Shown: in pieces, positions 23,496-32,500 of the stretch
How the letters are laid out: every line of letters starts with the position of its first letter
Position numbering within the stretch: the stretch's first letter is position 1
Source of the DNA: Chitinophaga parva
Lineage (GTDB): Bacteria > Bacteroidota > Bacteroidia > Chitinophagales > Chitinophagaceae
Direction: 5' to 3'
Length of the DNA: 64,000 bases
NCBI RefSeq assembly: GCF_003071345.1
Contig: NZ_QCYK01000002.1
Location: forward strand, 1,922,001 to 1,986,000
The notes under the pieces: generated by a model
The model's input: only the letters and a program-made list of their open reading frames with translations
Databases searched by the model: none
Told to the model about the DNA's origin: nothing
Program-made: the position numbers and the translations under genes

Positions 23496-25430
23496 CAACG
23501 CTTCCGAAGTAAATGAGCTGGCCGGCAATCCTTTGCCATTGAACAAGGTGCCCTGTGCAGTAGCATAGAATGCATACCGCACGCCTTTGGGTGCTTTCAC
23601 ATCCGGGCTGGTCACGGTCACCTGTTCCCCGGAAATGCTGGCCTGTGCCGGCTTCCAGCTGCCATCTGCATCCTGCAGCTCAAAGTCTTTCAACTTATCA
23701 CCCACAACGCTCAGGCCTCCGTCGGTGTTAGTGAAGGATACCACTACTTCATTGCCTTTCACTTCAAACCCGCTGTATAACGGTCCCGAATATACGCCGT
23801 CTGTTTTCCGGTAGGTTTTGTTCAGCGCCCACAGTGCCAGGCGCTTGCCTACATCCTGTTTATCCGCGGGGTGGATGTTGCCGGTCTCGCCAATGTCCAT
23901 GGTTACGGCCATGCCTGTATTGGGCGCCAGTTTCAGGGTTCTGCGCTGTGCATCGCGGAGGGCGGCTGCCTGTGTGCTGTCGCCTCCGTAACCGAAGGGC
24001 GCTATCTGTACAAAGTAGAAGGGGAAGTTACCTTCCTGCCAGTGATTGCGCCAGTCTTTGATCATCAGCGGGAACAGGCGGGTGTATTGTGCTGCGCGGC
24101 CCACGTTTGCCTCGCCCTGGTACCAGATGGCGCCTTTGATGGCGTAAGGTACCAGTGGTGCAATCATGGCGTTGTAGAGCACAGAAGGCTGGTTGGGTGA
24201 ATTGCCTACCGCAGGCTGGGGCTTTACTTTAGCAACAGCGTACTGCCAGGTGCCGCCCAATGCAATGCCGGCGCCAGGCTGCTGGTCCGCCGGGTACAGC
24301 GCCAGCTGGGAAGGTTTTCCGTACATGCCGCCGTTGCCACCATCATCGATCACTTTTACCACAAGGGTGTTGCTGCCGGCTTTTACCAGCGATGCAGGAA
24401 TACGGTAATGACGTTCCGCCATCCACGTGAAGCCCTGCATAGTGCTGTCTATGGGCTGGCCATTGAAGTAAGTGATATCACGGTCGTCAATAGGGCCCAG
24501 GTCCAGCTTCAGGTCTTTGCCGGCCCAGGTGGCGGGAATATCAACGGTGCGTTTAAACCATACAATGCCGTCCAGGGAGGGTTGCCCAAGTGATTCCCAG
24601 TAGCCGGGCACCTGCATGGTGGCCCATTGGAGGGAAGGTGCGTTGTAATCGCTACGGTCTGCCAGGGCGCGTTGCCAGCCGGCTGCATGAATGCTGTCCT
24701 GCAGTTGCATGGCTTTCAGGTGGTGGCGGATGGAATCCACCCGGTCCAGGTCTTTGTTAAAGTCCTGCATGCCACGCAGGGCGGGTGCGCTGGTCCATGC
24801 TTCCGCAATGGTGCCACCCCAGCTGGTGTGGATGAGACCAATAGGTACGTGCAGTTGCTGGTACAACTGGCGGCCAAAGAAATAAGCAGTGGCGCTAAAA
24901 CTGCCTACCGTTGTGGGAGCGCAGGTAGCCCAGCTACCTTTTACGTCTTCCTGGGGCGCAAAGCCCACGGCTTTGTCTACCGTAAACATGCGGATGGAAG
25001 GGTAGTTGGCGTCCGCTATTTCCGTGGCGGAGTTTTGGATGGGCGTGCCGGCTCCCCAGCCCTGTACGGGCATTTCCATGTTAGACTGGCCGGAGCAGAT
25101 CCACACTTCACCTATCAATATGCCGTGTAGTGTTTTTGTTTCATTGGCTTTGATCGTTACCTCGTAAGGGCCGCCGGCTTTGGGCGTGGGGAGTTTTACC
25201 ATCCATTTGCCGTCTTTGCCGGCCACGCCGGTTACCGCTTTGGAAGACCAGCTGCCGCTTACGCTTACAGTTTGCCCGGGTGTGCTCCAGCCCCAGATGG
25301 GCGCATTGGTGGCTTGTTGCAATACCATGCTGTCTGTAATAAAAGCAGGCAGCTTCACCTGGGCGGCTGCATACCCGGCAGGAGCCAGGGCCAGGCCCAA
25401 AAGCGCAAATAGTTTCGTCATAACGTGCAT
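23490..25430 (-). CDS. Sialate O-acetylesterase-type enzyme (SGNH/SASA family)
   Basis: A 646-residue exported protein (signal peptide ending GYAAAQ). The Ig-like N-terminal domain (about 25-105) precedes the split SASA/SGNH domain with GQSNMEMPVQGW (catalytic Ser) and GLIHTSWGGTIAEAW. An inserted galactose-binding-like beta domain (about 250-400) follows, and the second half has YQGEANVG. The family removes acetyl groups from sialic acid or plant polysaccharides. The ATG three codons later (25421) is an equally good start. The stop lies in an ATTT repeat. Confidence 0.88.
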   Translation of the reverse strand: MHVMTKLFALLGLALAPAGYAAAQVKLPAFITDSMVLQQATNAPIWGWSTPGQTVSVSGSWSSKAVTGVAGKDGKWMVKLPTPKAGGPYEVTIKANETKTLHGILIGEVWICSGQSNMEMPVQGWGAGTPIQNSATEIADANYPSIRMFTVDKAVGFAPQEDVKGSWATCAPTTVGSFSATAYFFGRQLYQQLHVPIGLIHTSWGGTIAEAWTSAPALRGMQDFNKDLDRVDSIRHHLKAMQLQDSIHAAGWQRALADRSDYNAPSLQWATMQVPGYWESLGQPSLDGIVWFKRTVDIPATWAGKDLKLDLGPIDDRDITYFNGQPIDSTMQGFTWMAERHYRIPASLVKAGSNTLVVKVIDDGGNGGMYGKPSQLALYPADQQPGAGIALGGTWQYAVAKVKPQPAVGNSPNQPSVLYNAMIAPLVPYAIKGAIWYQGEANVGRAAQYTRLFPLMIKDWRNHWQEGNFPFYFVQIAPFGYGGDSTQAAALRDAQRRTLKLAPNTGMAVTMDIGETGNIHPADKQDVGKRLALWALNKTYRKTDGVYSGPLYSGFEVKGNEVVVSFTNTDGGLSVVGDKLKDFELQDADGSWKPAQASISGEQVTVTSPDVKAPKGVRYAFYATAQGTLFNGKGLPASSFTSEALK

Positions 25431-25752
25431 TTAGTATAAAAATGGTTCCATGTAATAAGACACCGGAGGGCTTCCGCACCGCCATACCGGATGGCGGGAT
25501 AAGATATAAAAAAATATCTTCCGGCAGGCATTTACGCGGCAGGGGACATAACTTTACCTGCATGGCTGTTATCCATGCGGAGGTGGCAGGTGGGGGAGGG
25601 GATTGGTGCGGTATTGCTGGCGCTGTTCTCCCTGGTTTTACAGGCAGGAAAGGCCGCACAGGTAAACCCCCGTACAGCGTTTACGGACAGCATTAACTGG
25701 AAAGGCTCAATTGCTAAGAAATAACTGCCATGCCCGGTAGAGGGCAGCAAAA
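25431..25752. other. Gap upstream of the esterase gene
   Basis: This gap of about 320 bases holds the esterase promoter region (A/T-rich 25425-25520) and the small plus-strand ORF at 25575-25724. I see no other conserved structure. Confidence 0.4.
25575..25724 (+). CDS. Possible small exported peptide, unidentified
   Basis: A 49-residue frame begins MRRWQVGEGIGAVLLAL and ends WKGSIAKK. The basic start and hydrophobic core (GAVLLALFSLVLQAGKAAQ) look like a signal peptide with a short mature part. A -7-like TAACTTTA lies about 25 bases upstream. It could be a small secreted protein or the broken-off start of a larger exported protein. No family is recognised. Confidence 0.3.
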   Translation: MRRWQVGEGIGAVLLALFSLVLQAGKAAQVNPRTAFTDSINWKGSIAKK

Positions 25753-25995
25753 CTATACGTTGGGAACAGTTTCTTCCACCTGTATGTAGCGGTTCATAAA
25801 AAGCAGGTTGTGTAAGGATGCAATGGCGTTGACACCAGCTTCATGGTCTATCTCTACCAGGGCAATGCCTACAGAGTCACCGTTATAGCGGTTCATCGCA
25901 ATTCTTACAAAAGAAATAAGTCCAAAAGGAACAAACAGGTCTACAAGATGGGACACGGTAGTGAGCCGGTTGAGATTACTGACACGTAAGCGCAT
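25753..25995 (-). CDS. RRM-type RNA-binding protein
   Basis: An 80-residue single RNA-recognition-motif protein. RNP2 is seen as LRVSNL at the N-terminus and RNP1 as SVGIALVEI, with the usual beta-alpha-beta spacing; the RNP1 aromatic positions are not conserved, so RNA affinity may be weak. Bacterial one-domain RRM proteins are thought to act as RNA chaperones, often in cold or stress. It is divergent from another small basic protein gene. Confidence 0.75.
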   Translation of the reverse strand: MRLRVSNLNRLTTVSHLVDLFVPFGLISFVRIAMNRYNGDSVGIALVEIDHEAGVNAIASLHNLLFMNRYIQVEETVPNV

Positions 25996-26357
25996 GCTAT
26001 AAGTTTTTATAGATGATCCTAAACTGGCCGGTAATAGCGAAAGGAGAGCATGGATAAATGCGGGAGGTCATTTTTTTGGCCAGGAAGTGGAAGTTACGCA
26101 TTTAATTGTACAATATCTAATTAATTATTCCTACATTCATCCCCGTTTATCTTCTTTTTACCTGGCCGTTTCTTCAGGCCAGCGCGCGGACTGATCTTCA
26201 CCCGCACCCCTGCCAGGGTAGCTCCCTGGCAGGCATAAGCATACCGAATAGCGGCCCGCAGGCCGTGCTCCATTATAAGCAGGTTGGTGCTCATCTTACA
26301 ACATGCGCATGTTACACCAGTGGTCCCTGGTGCATTTCTTTATTTAAAATTCATATC
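25996..26357. other. Long leader region with strong hairpin
   Basis: No gene is seen in this 362-base divergent gap. The AT-rich part near 26100-26160 probably contains promoters. A perfect 10-bp hairpin (26209-26218 with 26224-26233, 5-base loop) lies about 125 bases before the ATG at 26358 and has no T-tract, so it looks like structured 5'-UTR rather than a terminator. Confidence 0.45.
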
Positions 26358-26576
26358 ATGGCGAAATCTCAGGCATCTTTTGCGAAGAAACAACGGGAAA
26401 AAAAGAAGTTGCAAAACCAACAGGCGAAAAAAGAAAAGATGCAGGAGCGCAAAGACCATAAAGAAAAAGGCAAAAGCCTGGAAGATATGATGGCCTACCT
26501 GGATGAGAATGGCAATCTTACGGACACTCCCGTGGATGTCACCAAGAAAGTGCCCGAAGAACGCAATGATTCCTGA
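26358..26576 (+). CDS. Small highly basic protein, cold-shock-associated type
   Basis: A 72-residue protein that begins MAKSQASFAKKQREKKK, is Lys/Glu-rich and probably a coiled or disordered helix up to about residue 45, and then has SLEDMMAYLDENGNL. The same N-terminal half precedes or accompanies cold-shock-domain proteins in many Bacteroidota, but here no CSD follows, so it is a stand-alone version. A role in RNA or ribosome handling is inferred. The ATG at 26358 is chosen by the conserved start; the frame upstream is leader. Confidence 0.65.
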   Translation: MAKSQASFAKKQREKKKLQNQQAKKEKMQERKDHKEKGKSLEDMMAYLDENGNLTDTPVDVTKKVPEERNDS

Positions 26577-26597
26577 AGCGTTAAAATCTGCTACCAG

Positions 26598-28955
26598 CTA
26601 TAACTTCAGCATATTAGCGCCCGCCTTCAGCGGATAATTTTTCCCTTTCCACGTAAATGTGCCGGTAGTGTTTGCCGGCAGGCTTACGCGCATTTCCCAA
26701 TGCCCGTTGCGCAGGTGATAGTCCACGCTGATCTTGCCATTTGGATGGGGCATCTCACCACCCAGGTCCCTGAGCCTGCCCGGGTGCGGGGTGATCTTCA
26801 CCCTGGTAAAGCCCGGTGCATCACTGTCGATGCCCAGTACGGTGCGGAAAAATTCAATATTGGGACTGCTGCCCCATGCATGGCAGTCAGAACGGGTAAA
26901 GTCAATGTTGGAATCTTCCGTCCAGGTGGTGAGGCCGGCGGCAATATTCTTGCGCCAGATATCCAGCCAGTCCAGGTACCCATCGCCCAGGCCCGCTTTT
27001 ACCAGGGCCTGGTGGAGGTAGTATTTGAAATAAATGCTGCATTGCGTAAGCGATTGATCCGTGAGCATGCGCTGGCCCGCTGCCTGCGCGGCTGGGCCTT
27101 TCACCATGCCGGTGAGGATAGCCAGGGAGTTAGCATGCTGGGAGAATTTATTTTTCTCCGGTGTATCCGCATACAATCCCTTTTCAGTGCTCCAGTATTT
27201 GTGCTGGATGGACCGCTGCAATTGCTGCGCTTTCTGCTGGTATAGCGTGGCGTAATAGGGAATGCCGGTCTTGCTTTCCAGTGCGGCGGCCCATTGGTAA
27301 GCCATAAGCAATTGCAGGTCCAGGATGGCGGAGCTTCCGTCTGCTCCCTTTGGTGGTGCGCCTACAAACCAGCCGTCGCCCCCGGCCCAATCCACGAAGG
27401 TCCAGTAGGGTGTGTTTTTCAGGGAGCCGGTGCTGTCCTGGAACTGGCTGAAGAATTTCAGGATGCCGCGTGCGCCCGGCAGTTTGTCTGCAATAAAAGC
27501 ATTGTCGCCCCGGTACATCCAGTAGTCGTGCAGCATACCAATGTACCATAAGGAAAAGGGTGAGATCACCTGGGTGCTGCGCGTAGGGAAGCGGCTGAGG
27601 GTAACGCCGTCGGCCAAACGGGAATGGTCCATCAGTTCAATGGCATTGCGCGCCAGGCGGTCGTCATCACTGTTGTAATAGCTGATGGTGGCCTGTACAC
27701 GGGTATCGCCAATGTATTGCAGCTGCTCGTAGTAAGGGCAGTCTGTGTACGTTTCCCATGCATTCAGGCGGGCGGTGCGCCAGCCTATTTCCAGTATTTT
27801 TTTGATCTCCGCATCATCCGTATGGAACTGGGCCGGCGCTTTAAAAGGATAGCCGGTGAAGGTGCCGTAAATATCATCAATGGTCAGGGGCTCGTCCTGC
27901 GTGTGCACGCGCAACTGCAGGTAGCGGAAAGTGCGGAAGTTAAGGTTGGTATAGGTTTGTGCATCCGTACCATCAGATACCAGGCTGTCCATACGGCCGG
28001 AAAACAATTTGCCATCCACCTGGTCACGGTTGCCCTTGCGCGCTCCGTATTGCGTAAATTCTTCCACCAGTGACTCTGCATAACGAAGGGAAATGCCGGC
28101 GCCCGTGCCTTTGCTGAAAGCCAGCGTTACATAAGCATTGGTATTGAAGGTCTGGTCCAGCAGCAGGGTGGCGGTGGTGTGAGCGGGAATGATCACCGCG
28201 GTTCTTTGCCCCGGAAAGCCAGTGGGCGCGGGGATGCCCTCCGCTTTGCGCAAGGTGGGAATGCGCTGGTAGGTCATTTCCATGGGCGGCAGGGGGCAGG
28301 GCACCAGCATCCATCCCAGTCCGTCCGACTGGCCTTTGGGCTGGGCGCCAAAGAGGTTGGCGGCCTTCGGCCAATGGCTGTCGTCAAAGTCAGGGGCCAT
28401 CCAGTTGCGGATGGTTTTGGTGCGGTCCACCATTTCGCCGGTGCTGGCGGCAAAGATGGCGGGGAGGGGCTGGTAAGCATTGTCTTTGGCGCATTTCCAG
28501 CTATCGTTGGTGTTCAGTATTTCTTCTTTAACAGTATTGCCCTGCAGCATGAAAGCGGTGCGCACGGAGATCTGCGCTTCCGGGCGGAAATCGGCTTCAT
28601 TCCACACGATGGCCGTCACCAGGTTGTGGCCTGCCTGCAGGTAGGGGGCCAGGTCCACGGTGGCGTAGTTCCAGTGGTAGGTGTCATTGCGCGCAGGGCC
28701 CAGTGATACCAGGGTGCCGTTTACAAACAGTTTATAACGGTTGTCTGCCGATACGTGCACCAGGAAACTATCCGGCCGGGCGGCGAGATCAAATTTTTTC
28801 CGGAAATAATACACACCGTAAGCATGTTCATTTTCTCCCGGCAGGGCTATCCAGTTGGCATGCCAGGTCTGTGGGTGTGGTAGTGTGGAAGCGGTGGACG
28901 CATGGCAGGAAATGATCGACAGCAAAGCAAGGCTAAGGGTAAAGAGCAGTTTCAT
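26598..28955 (-). CDS. GH78 alpha-L-rhamnosidase
   Basis: A 785-residue exported enzyme starting at ATG 28955 (signal peptide LLFTLSLALLSIISC, which may be a lipobox). N-terminal beta domains (about 30-200 and 300-430) precede an (alpha/alpha)6 catalytic barrel (about 440-700), with family motifs TDCPYYEQLQYIGDTR, WYIGMLHDYW and a C-terminal beta domain. It releases terminal rhamnose, for example from rhamnogalacturonan or rhamnosides. The open frame continues upstream to 29147 but without a signal peptide. It is not in a SusC/D cluster. Confidence 0.88.
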   Translation of the reverse strand: MKLLFTLSLALLSIISCHASTASTLPHPQTWHANWIALPGENEHAYGVYYFRKKFDLAARPDSFLVHVSADNRYKLFVNGTLVSLGPARNDTYHWNYATVDLAPYLQAGHNLVTAIVWNEADFRPEAQISVRTAFMLQGNTVKEEILNTNDSWKCAKDNAYQPLPAIFAASTGEMVDRTKTIRNWMAPDFDDSHWPKAANLFGAQPKGQSDGLGWMLVPCPLPPMEMTYQRIPTLRKAEGIPAPTGFPGQRTAVIIPAHTTATLLLDQTFNTNAYVTLAFSKGTGAGISLRYAESLVEEFTQYGARKGNRDQVDGKLFSGRMDSLVSDGTDAQTYTNLNFRTFRYLQLRVHTQDEPLTIDDIYGTFTGYPFKAPAQFHTDDAEIKKILEIGWRTARLNAWETYTDCPYYEQLQYIGDTRVQATISYYNSDDDRLARNAIELMDHSRLADGVTLSRFPTRSTQVISPFSLWYIGMLHDYWMYRGDNAFIADKLPGARGILKFFSQFQDSTGSLKNTPYWTFVDWAGGDGWFVGAPPKGADGSSAILDLQLLMAYQWAAALESKTGIPYYATLYQQKAQQLQRSIQHKYWSTEKGLYADTPEKNKFSQHANSLAILTGMVKGPAAQAAGQRMLTDQSLTQCSIYFKYYLHQALVKAGLGDGYLDWLDIWRKNIAAGLTTWTEDSNIDFTRSDCHAWGSSPNIEFFRTVLGIDSDAPGFTRVKITPHPGRLRDLGGEMPHPNGKISVDYHLRNGHWEMRVSLPANTTGTFTWKGKNYPLKAGANMLKL

Positions 28956-29516
28956 CTTATCTTTTTGGTTTCGCGAACGTGGTAGTAAAAGCATAAAGAT
29001 ATTCAATGTGATGGCTTTAACTGTCTTGTACTGTCTGCGAGGGTGGCGGGACCCGGTAGGTCTGCCTGTATGTTCCTGTAAAAAATTACTTCCGCCTTCT
29101 TCCTCCTGCGCTCTCCGCATTAAAATAATACACAACGACTTACGCAAAGCCCCTGTTTACATATAGCCAGATCCGTTATACCATGCACCTCATTTTTCTT
29201 GCGTATGTCAGTTTTTTTTGCTTGTATTGTGCTCCGAAATTGAATTGGTTCGTCGTAGATTTTCATAGCAAGAGCGGCTATTCCGCGTTATTACTGCCAA
29301 CGTTTTTATGTTTTTAAGCACGCCATGGCGTGCAGTAGGTGCTTTTTAGATCCCTAGCAATAGGTCCCGATATACCATGGATTGCCAACGCAATATCAAC
29401 CGTGCGCCGTTAGCGTGCCCATCCAGCTTTCCTTGCCTTTCCGCCTTGCCATCCCGGCACAGGTGTTTTTTGCATTTCCAGACAGTTACTATTTAATTGA
29501 TCTTATAAGATTTTAG
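28956..29516. other. 561-base gap upstream of the giant repeat-protein gene
   Basis: No convincing gene is seen on either strand. It holds the divergent promoters and several T-runs. The palindrome GCACGCCATGGCGTGC (29318-29333) sits inside a larger stem (AAGCAC at 29316 with GTGCTT at 29340) followed by a T-run, resembling a terminator for a short plus-strand transcript starting in the 29160-29260 region. Confidence 0.4.
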
Positions 29517-32500
29517 ATGAAGAAAATTTTACGCCTGTTGCTCTTGTTGTTCGCGGTATTTTGGAATAGCGCCAGTATTATGGCCGCAGTGCCGTTGCAT
29601 GCCCTTCCGGGTGGGCATGCGGAGTTGAAACAGCGTGTAGCCCCGCCCGTGGCCGTCAATGACGATTACAGCGTGGCGAAGAATACGGTCCTGCAGGTGA
29701 GTACCGCAAATGGTGTGATGGCTAATGACTTGTACGATGTGGGCCTGGTGCCGGGAGTTGATCTTATTATGGAGCAGGCAACTTCTCCGCAACATGGAAA
29801 CGTGTTGATTAACCAGGACGGTAGTTTTGATTACATCCCTTACCCCAACTACGTTGGTGATGATAACTTTAACTATTACATAGGATACAGTGGTGGTCCC
29901 AGTAACACCGTTACAGTAACCATCCACGTGAAACAGCCACCGGTGACGGTTAATGATGATTATAATGCGATAATGAACACCACCCTGACGGTAAGCCTGC
30001 CGCAAGGGGTGATGCAAAATGACATCTATGATGCGGGATTGGTGCCGGGCCAGGATCTTATCATGCAGCAGGCAACGGGCGCGCAGCATGGAACAGTGAC
30101 CATTCATGGCGATGGCACTTTCTCGTATACCCCGAACACCGGTTATGCAGGAGATGACGCCTTTGATTATTACATTGGTTACAGCCTTGGCCCCAGTAAT
30201 ATTTCCACGGTGACCATTCATGTGAAAAAGCCAGCCGTGGCGGTGGAAACATTACCTGCTGCCATGACCACCACATATGGTACGGCTTCCACGGCCGCTG
30301 GTTTCCATGTATCGGGGACTAACCTGAGCGGCAATATTACCATCACGGCGCCGGCCCATTTCGAGGTAAGTGCGGATGGTGGTGCCACTTTTGGCGCCAC
30401 GGCCACAGTTATGGCAACCGCAAACCAGGTGAACACAACGAATGTCCTGGTGCGCCTGAAGGCGGATGCGGATGCAGGTACTTATAATGAAATAATTACC
30501 GTGAGCAGCCAGGATGCAGATGCGGCGGATGCCATTATTCCTGCCAGTACGGTAAACCCGTTGAGTGTGACGGTGCAGCCTGATAATGCTACTAAGGTAT
30601 ACGGGGATGCAGACCCTGTTTTAACCTATACTGTTACACCTGCACTAATAGGTGCGGACGTGTTTTCCGGTGCCTTGACAAGATCTCCGGGTGAGGATGT
30701 AAACAGTTATGCTATTTCAGCGGGCTCTTTATCATTGAGCGCTAATTATTTGCTTACAGTTTCTCCAGGTACGTTCACCATTACGGCCCGCCCCCTCACT
30801 ATTTCCGGTACTACCGGGCAGTCCAAAACTTATGGTGATGCGGATCCAGTATTAACTTATAGTGTCTCACCGACGCTGCAACCCGGCGATGCCTTTACAG
30901 GTGCATTGTCCAGGGATCCTGGTGAAAACGTAGGGTCTTATGCCACCACCCTGGGTACCCTCAGTGCCGGCAGCAATTACACCCTGGTGTTTGTGCCAGG
31001 TAATCTACTGGTTACCCCGAAGCCTGTTACGGTAACAGCGGATGCGCGAAGCAAAACCTACGGCGATGCAGATCCTGCATTGACCTACACTTTTTCACCA
31101 TCACCGTTGCCAGGCGATGTTTTCTCCGGCAGCCTTACGCGCGCTTCCGGCGAAGATGTGGGCAGCTATGCTATCAGCCAGGGCAGCCTTTCGCTGGGCA
31201 CCAATTACGTTATAAACTTTACCGGTGACAATCTCACCATTGGCACAAAAGCCATCACGGTAACGGCGGATGCGCGAAGCAAAACCTACGGCGATGCGGA
31301 TCCTGCATTGACCTATACTTTTTCACCATCACCGTTGCCAGGCGACGTTTTCTCCGGCAGCCTTACGCGCGCGCCCGGTGAGCATGTGGGCAACTACGCC
31401 ATCAGCCAGGGCAGTCTTTCACTAGGCAGCAACTATGTATTGATCTTCACCGGTAATAACCTGGCCATTGGTGCAAAAACAATCAACGTAACGGCCGATC
31501 CAAAAACAAAAGCCAGTGGCGTTATGGATCCTGTACTGACGTATACTTACACACCTGCATTGATAACCGGCGATGTCTTTACCGGCACGCTTACAAGGGA
31601 TCCGGGTGAAAGCGTGGGCATTTATCCTATCCGCCTGGGCACGCTTACACCGGGCAGCGATTACCTGGTGAACTATACCGGTGATAATCTAACGATCTCC
31701 GCCAAGGTGATCACCGTAACGGCAACTGCACAAAGCAAAACGTATGGCGATGCCGATCCGGCACTGACTTACAGCTTCACACCTGCACTGGATGCGGGAG
31801 ACACCTTTAGCGGCACCCTCTCCAGGGCCCCGGGTGAAGCGGTGGGCAGCTATGCCATCAACCAGGGTTCGCTCACGTTGCCGGCCCAATACGTGATCGC
31901 ATTTAACAGCGCTAACCTCTCCATTGGTCAAAAGACAATTGCGGTAACCGCGGATGCGCAAACGAAAACCTACGGGGATGCCGATCCTGCGCTGACTTAT
32001 ACTTTCACACCTTCACTGGTAACGGGCGATACTTTTACCGGTAGCCTTTCCCGTGCTGCCGGGGAGAACGTGGGCAACTACACCATTAACCAGGGAACGT
32101 TGTCGCTGAACAGCAACTACCAGCTCACTTTCACCGGTGCTGGCCTCTCCATCACGCCCAAAGCGATTACGATAACAGCAGATGCACAAGCGAAGGAATA
32201 TGGTGCTGCCGATCCTGCATTCACCTACACGCACAACCCCGCACTGGTGGACAGCGATGCCTTCACCGGCACTCTCACCCGCGATCCTGGCGAGAACGTA
32301 GGCAGCTACGCCATCCGCCAGGGTACATTAGCACTGGGCAGTAATTACACGCTGAGCTTTGTTACGGCAAACCTGAACGTTGGCGTGAAAACCATCACTG
32401 TAACGGCCCACGCACAAAGCAAAACATATGGTGATGCCGATCCTGCACTGACCTATACTTACACGCCGGCACTCACCGGTACGGACGCCTTCACCGGCAC

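Noticed and set aside
26209..26233. Hairpin considered as a terminator
   Set aside because: No T-run follows on either strand and no transcript end is expected there; kept as leader structure.
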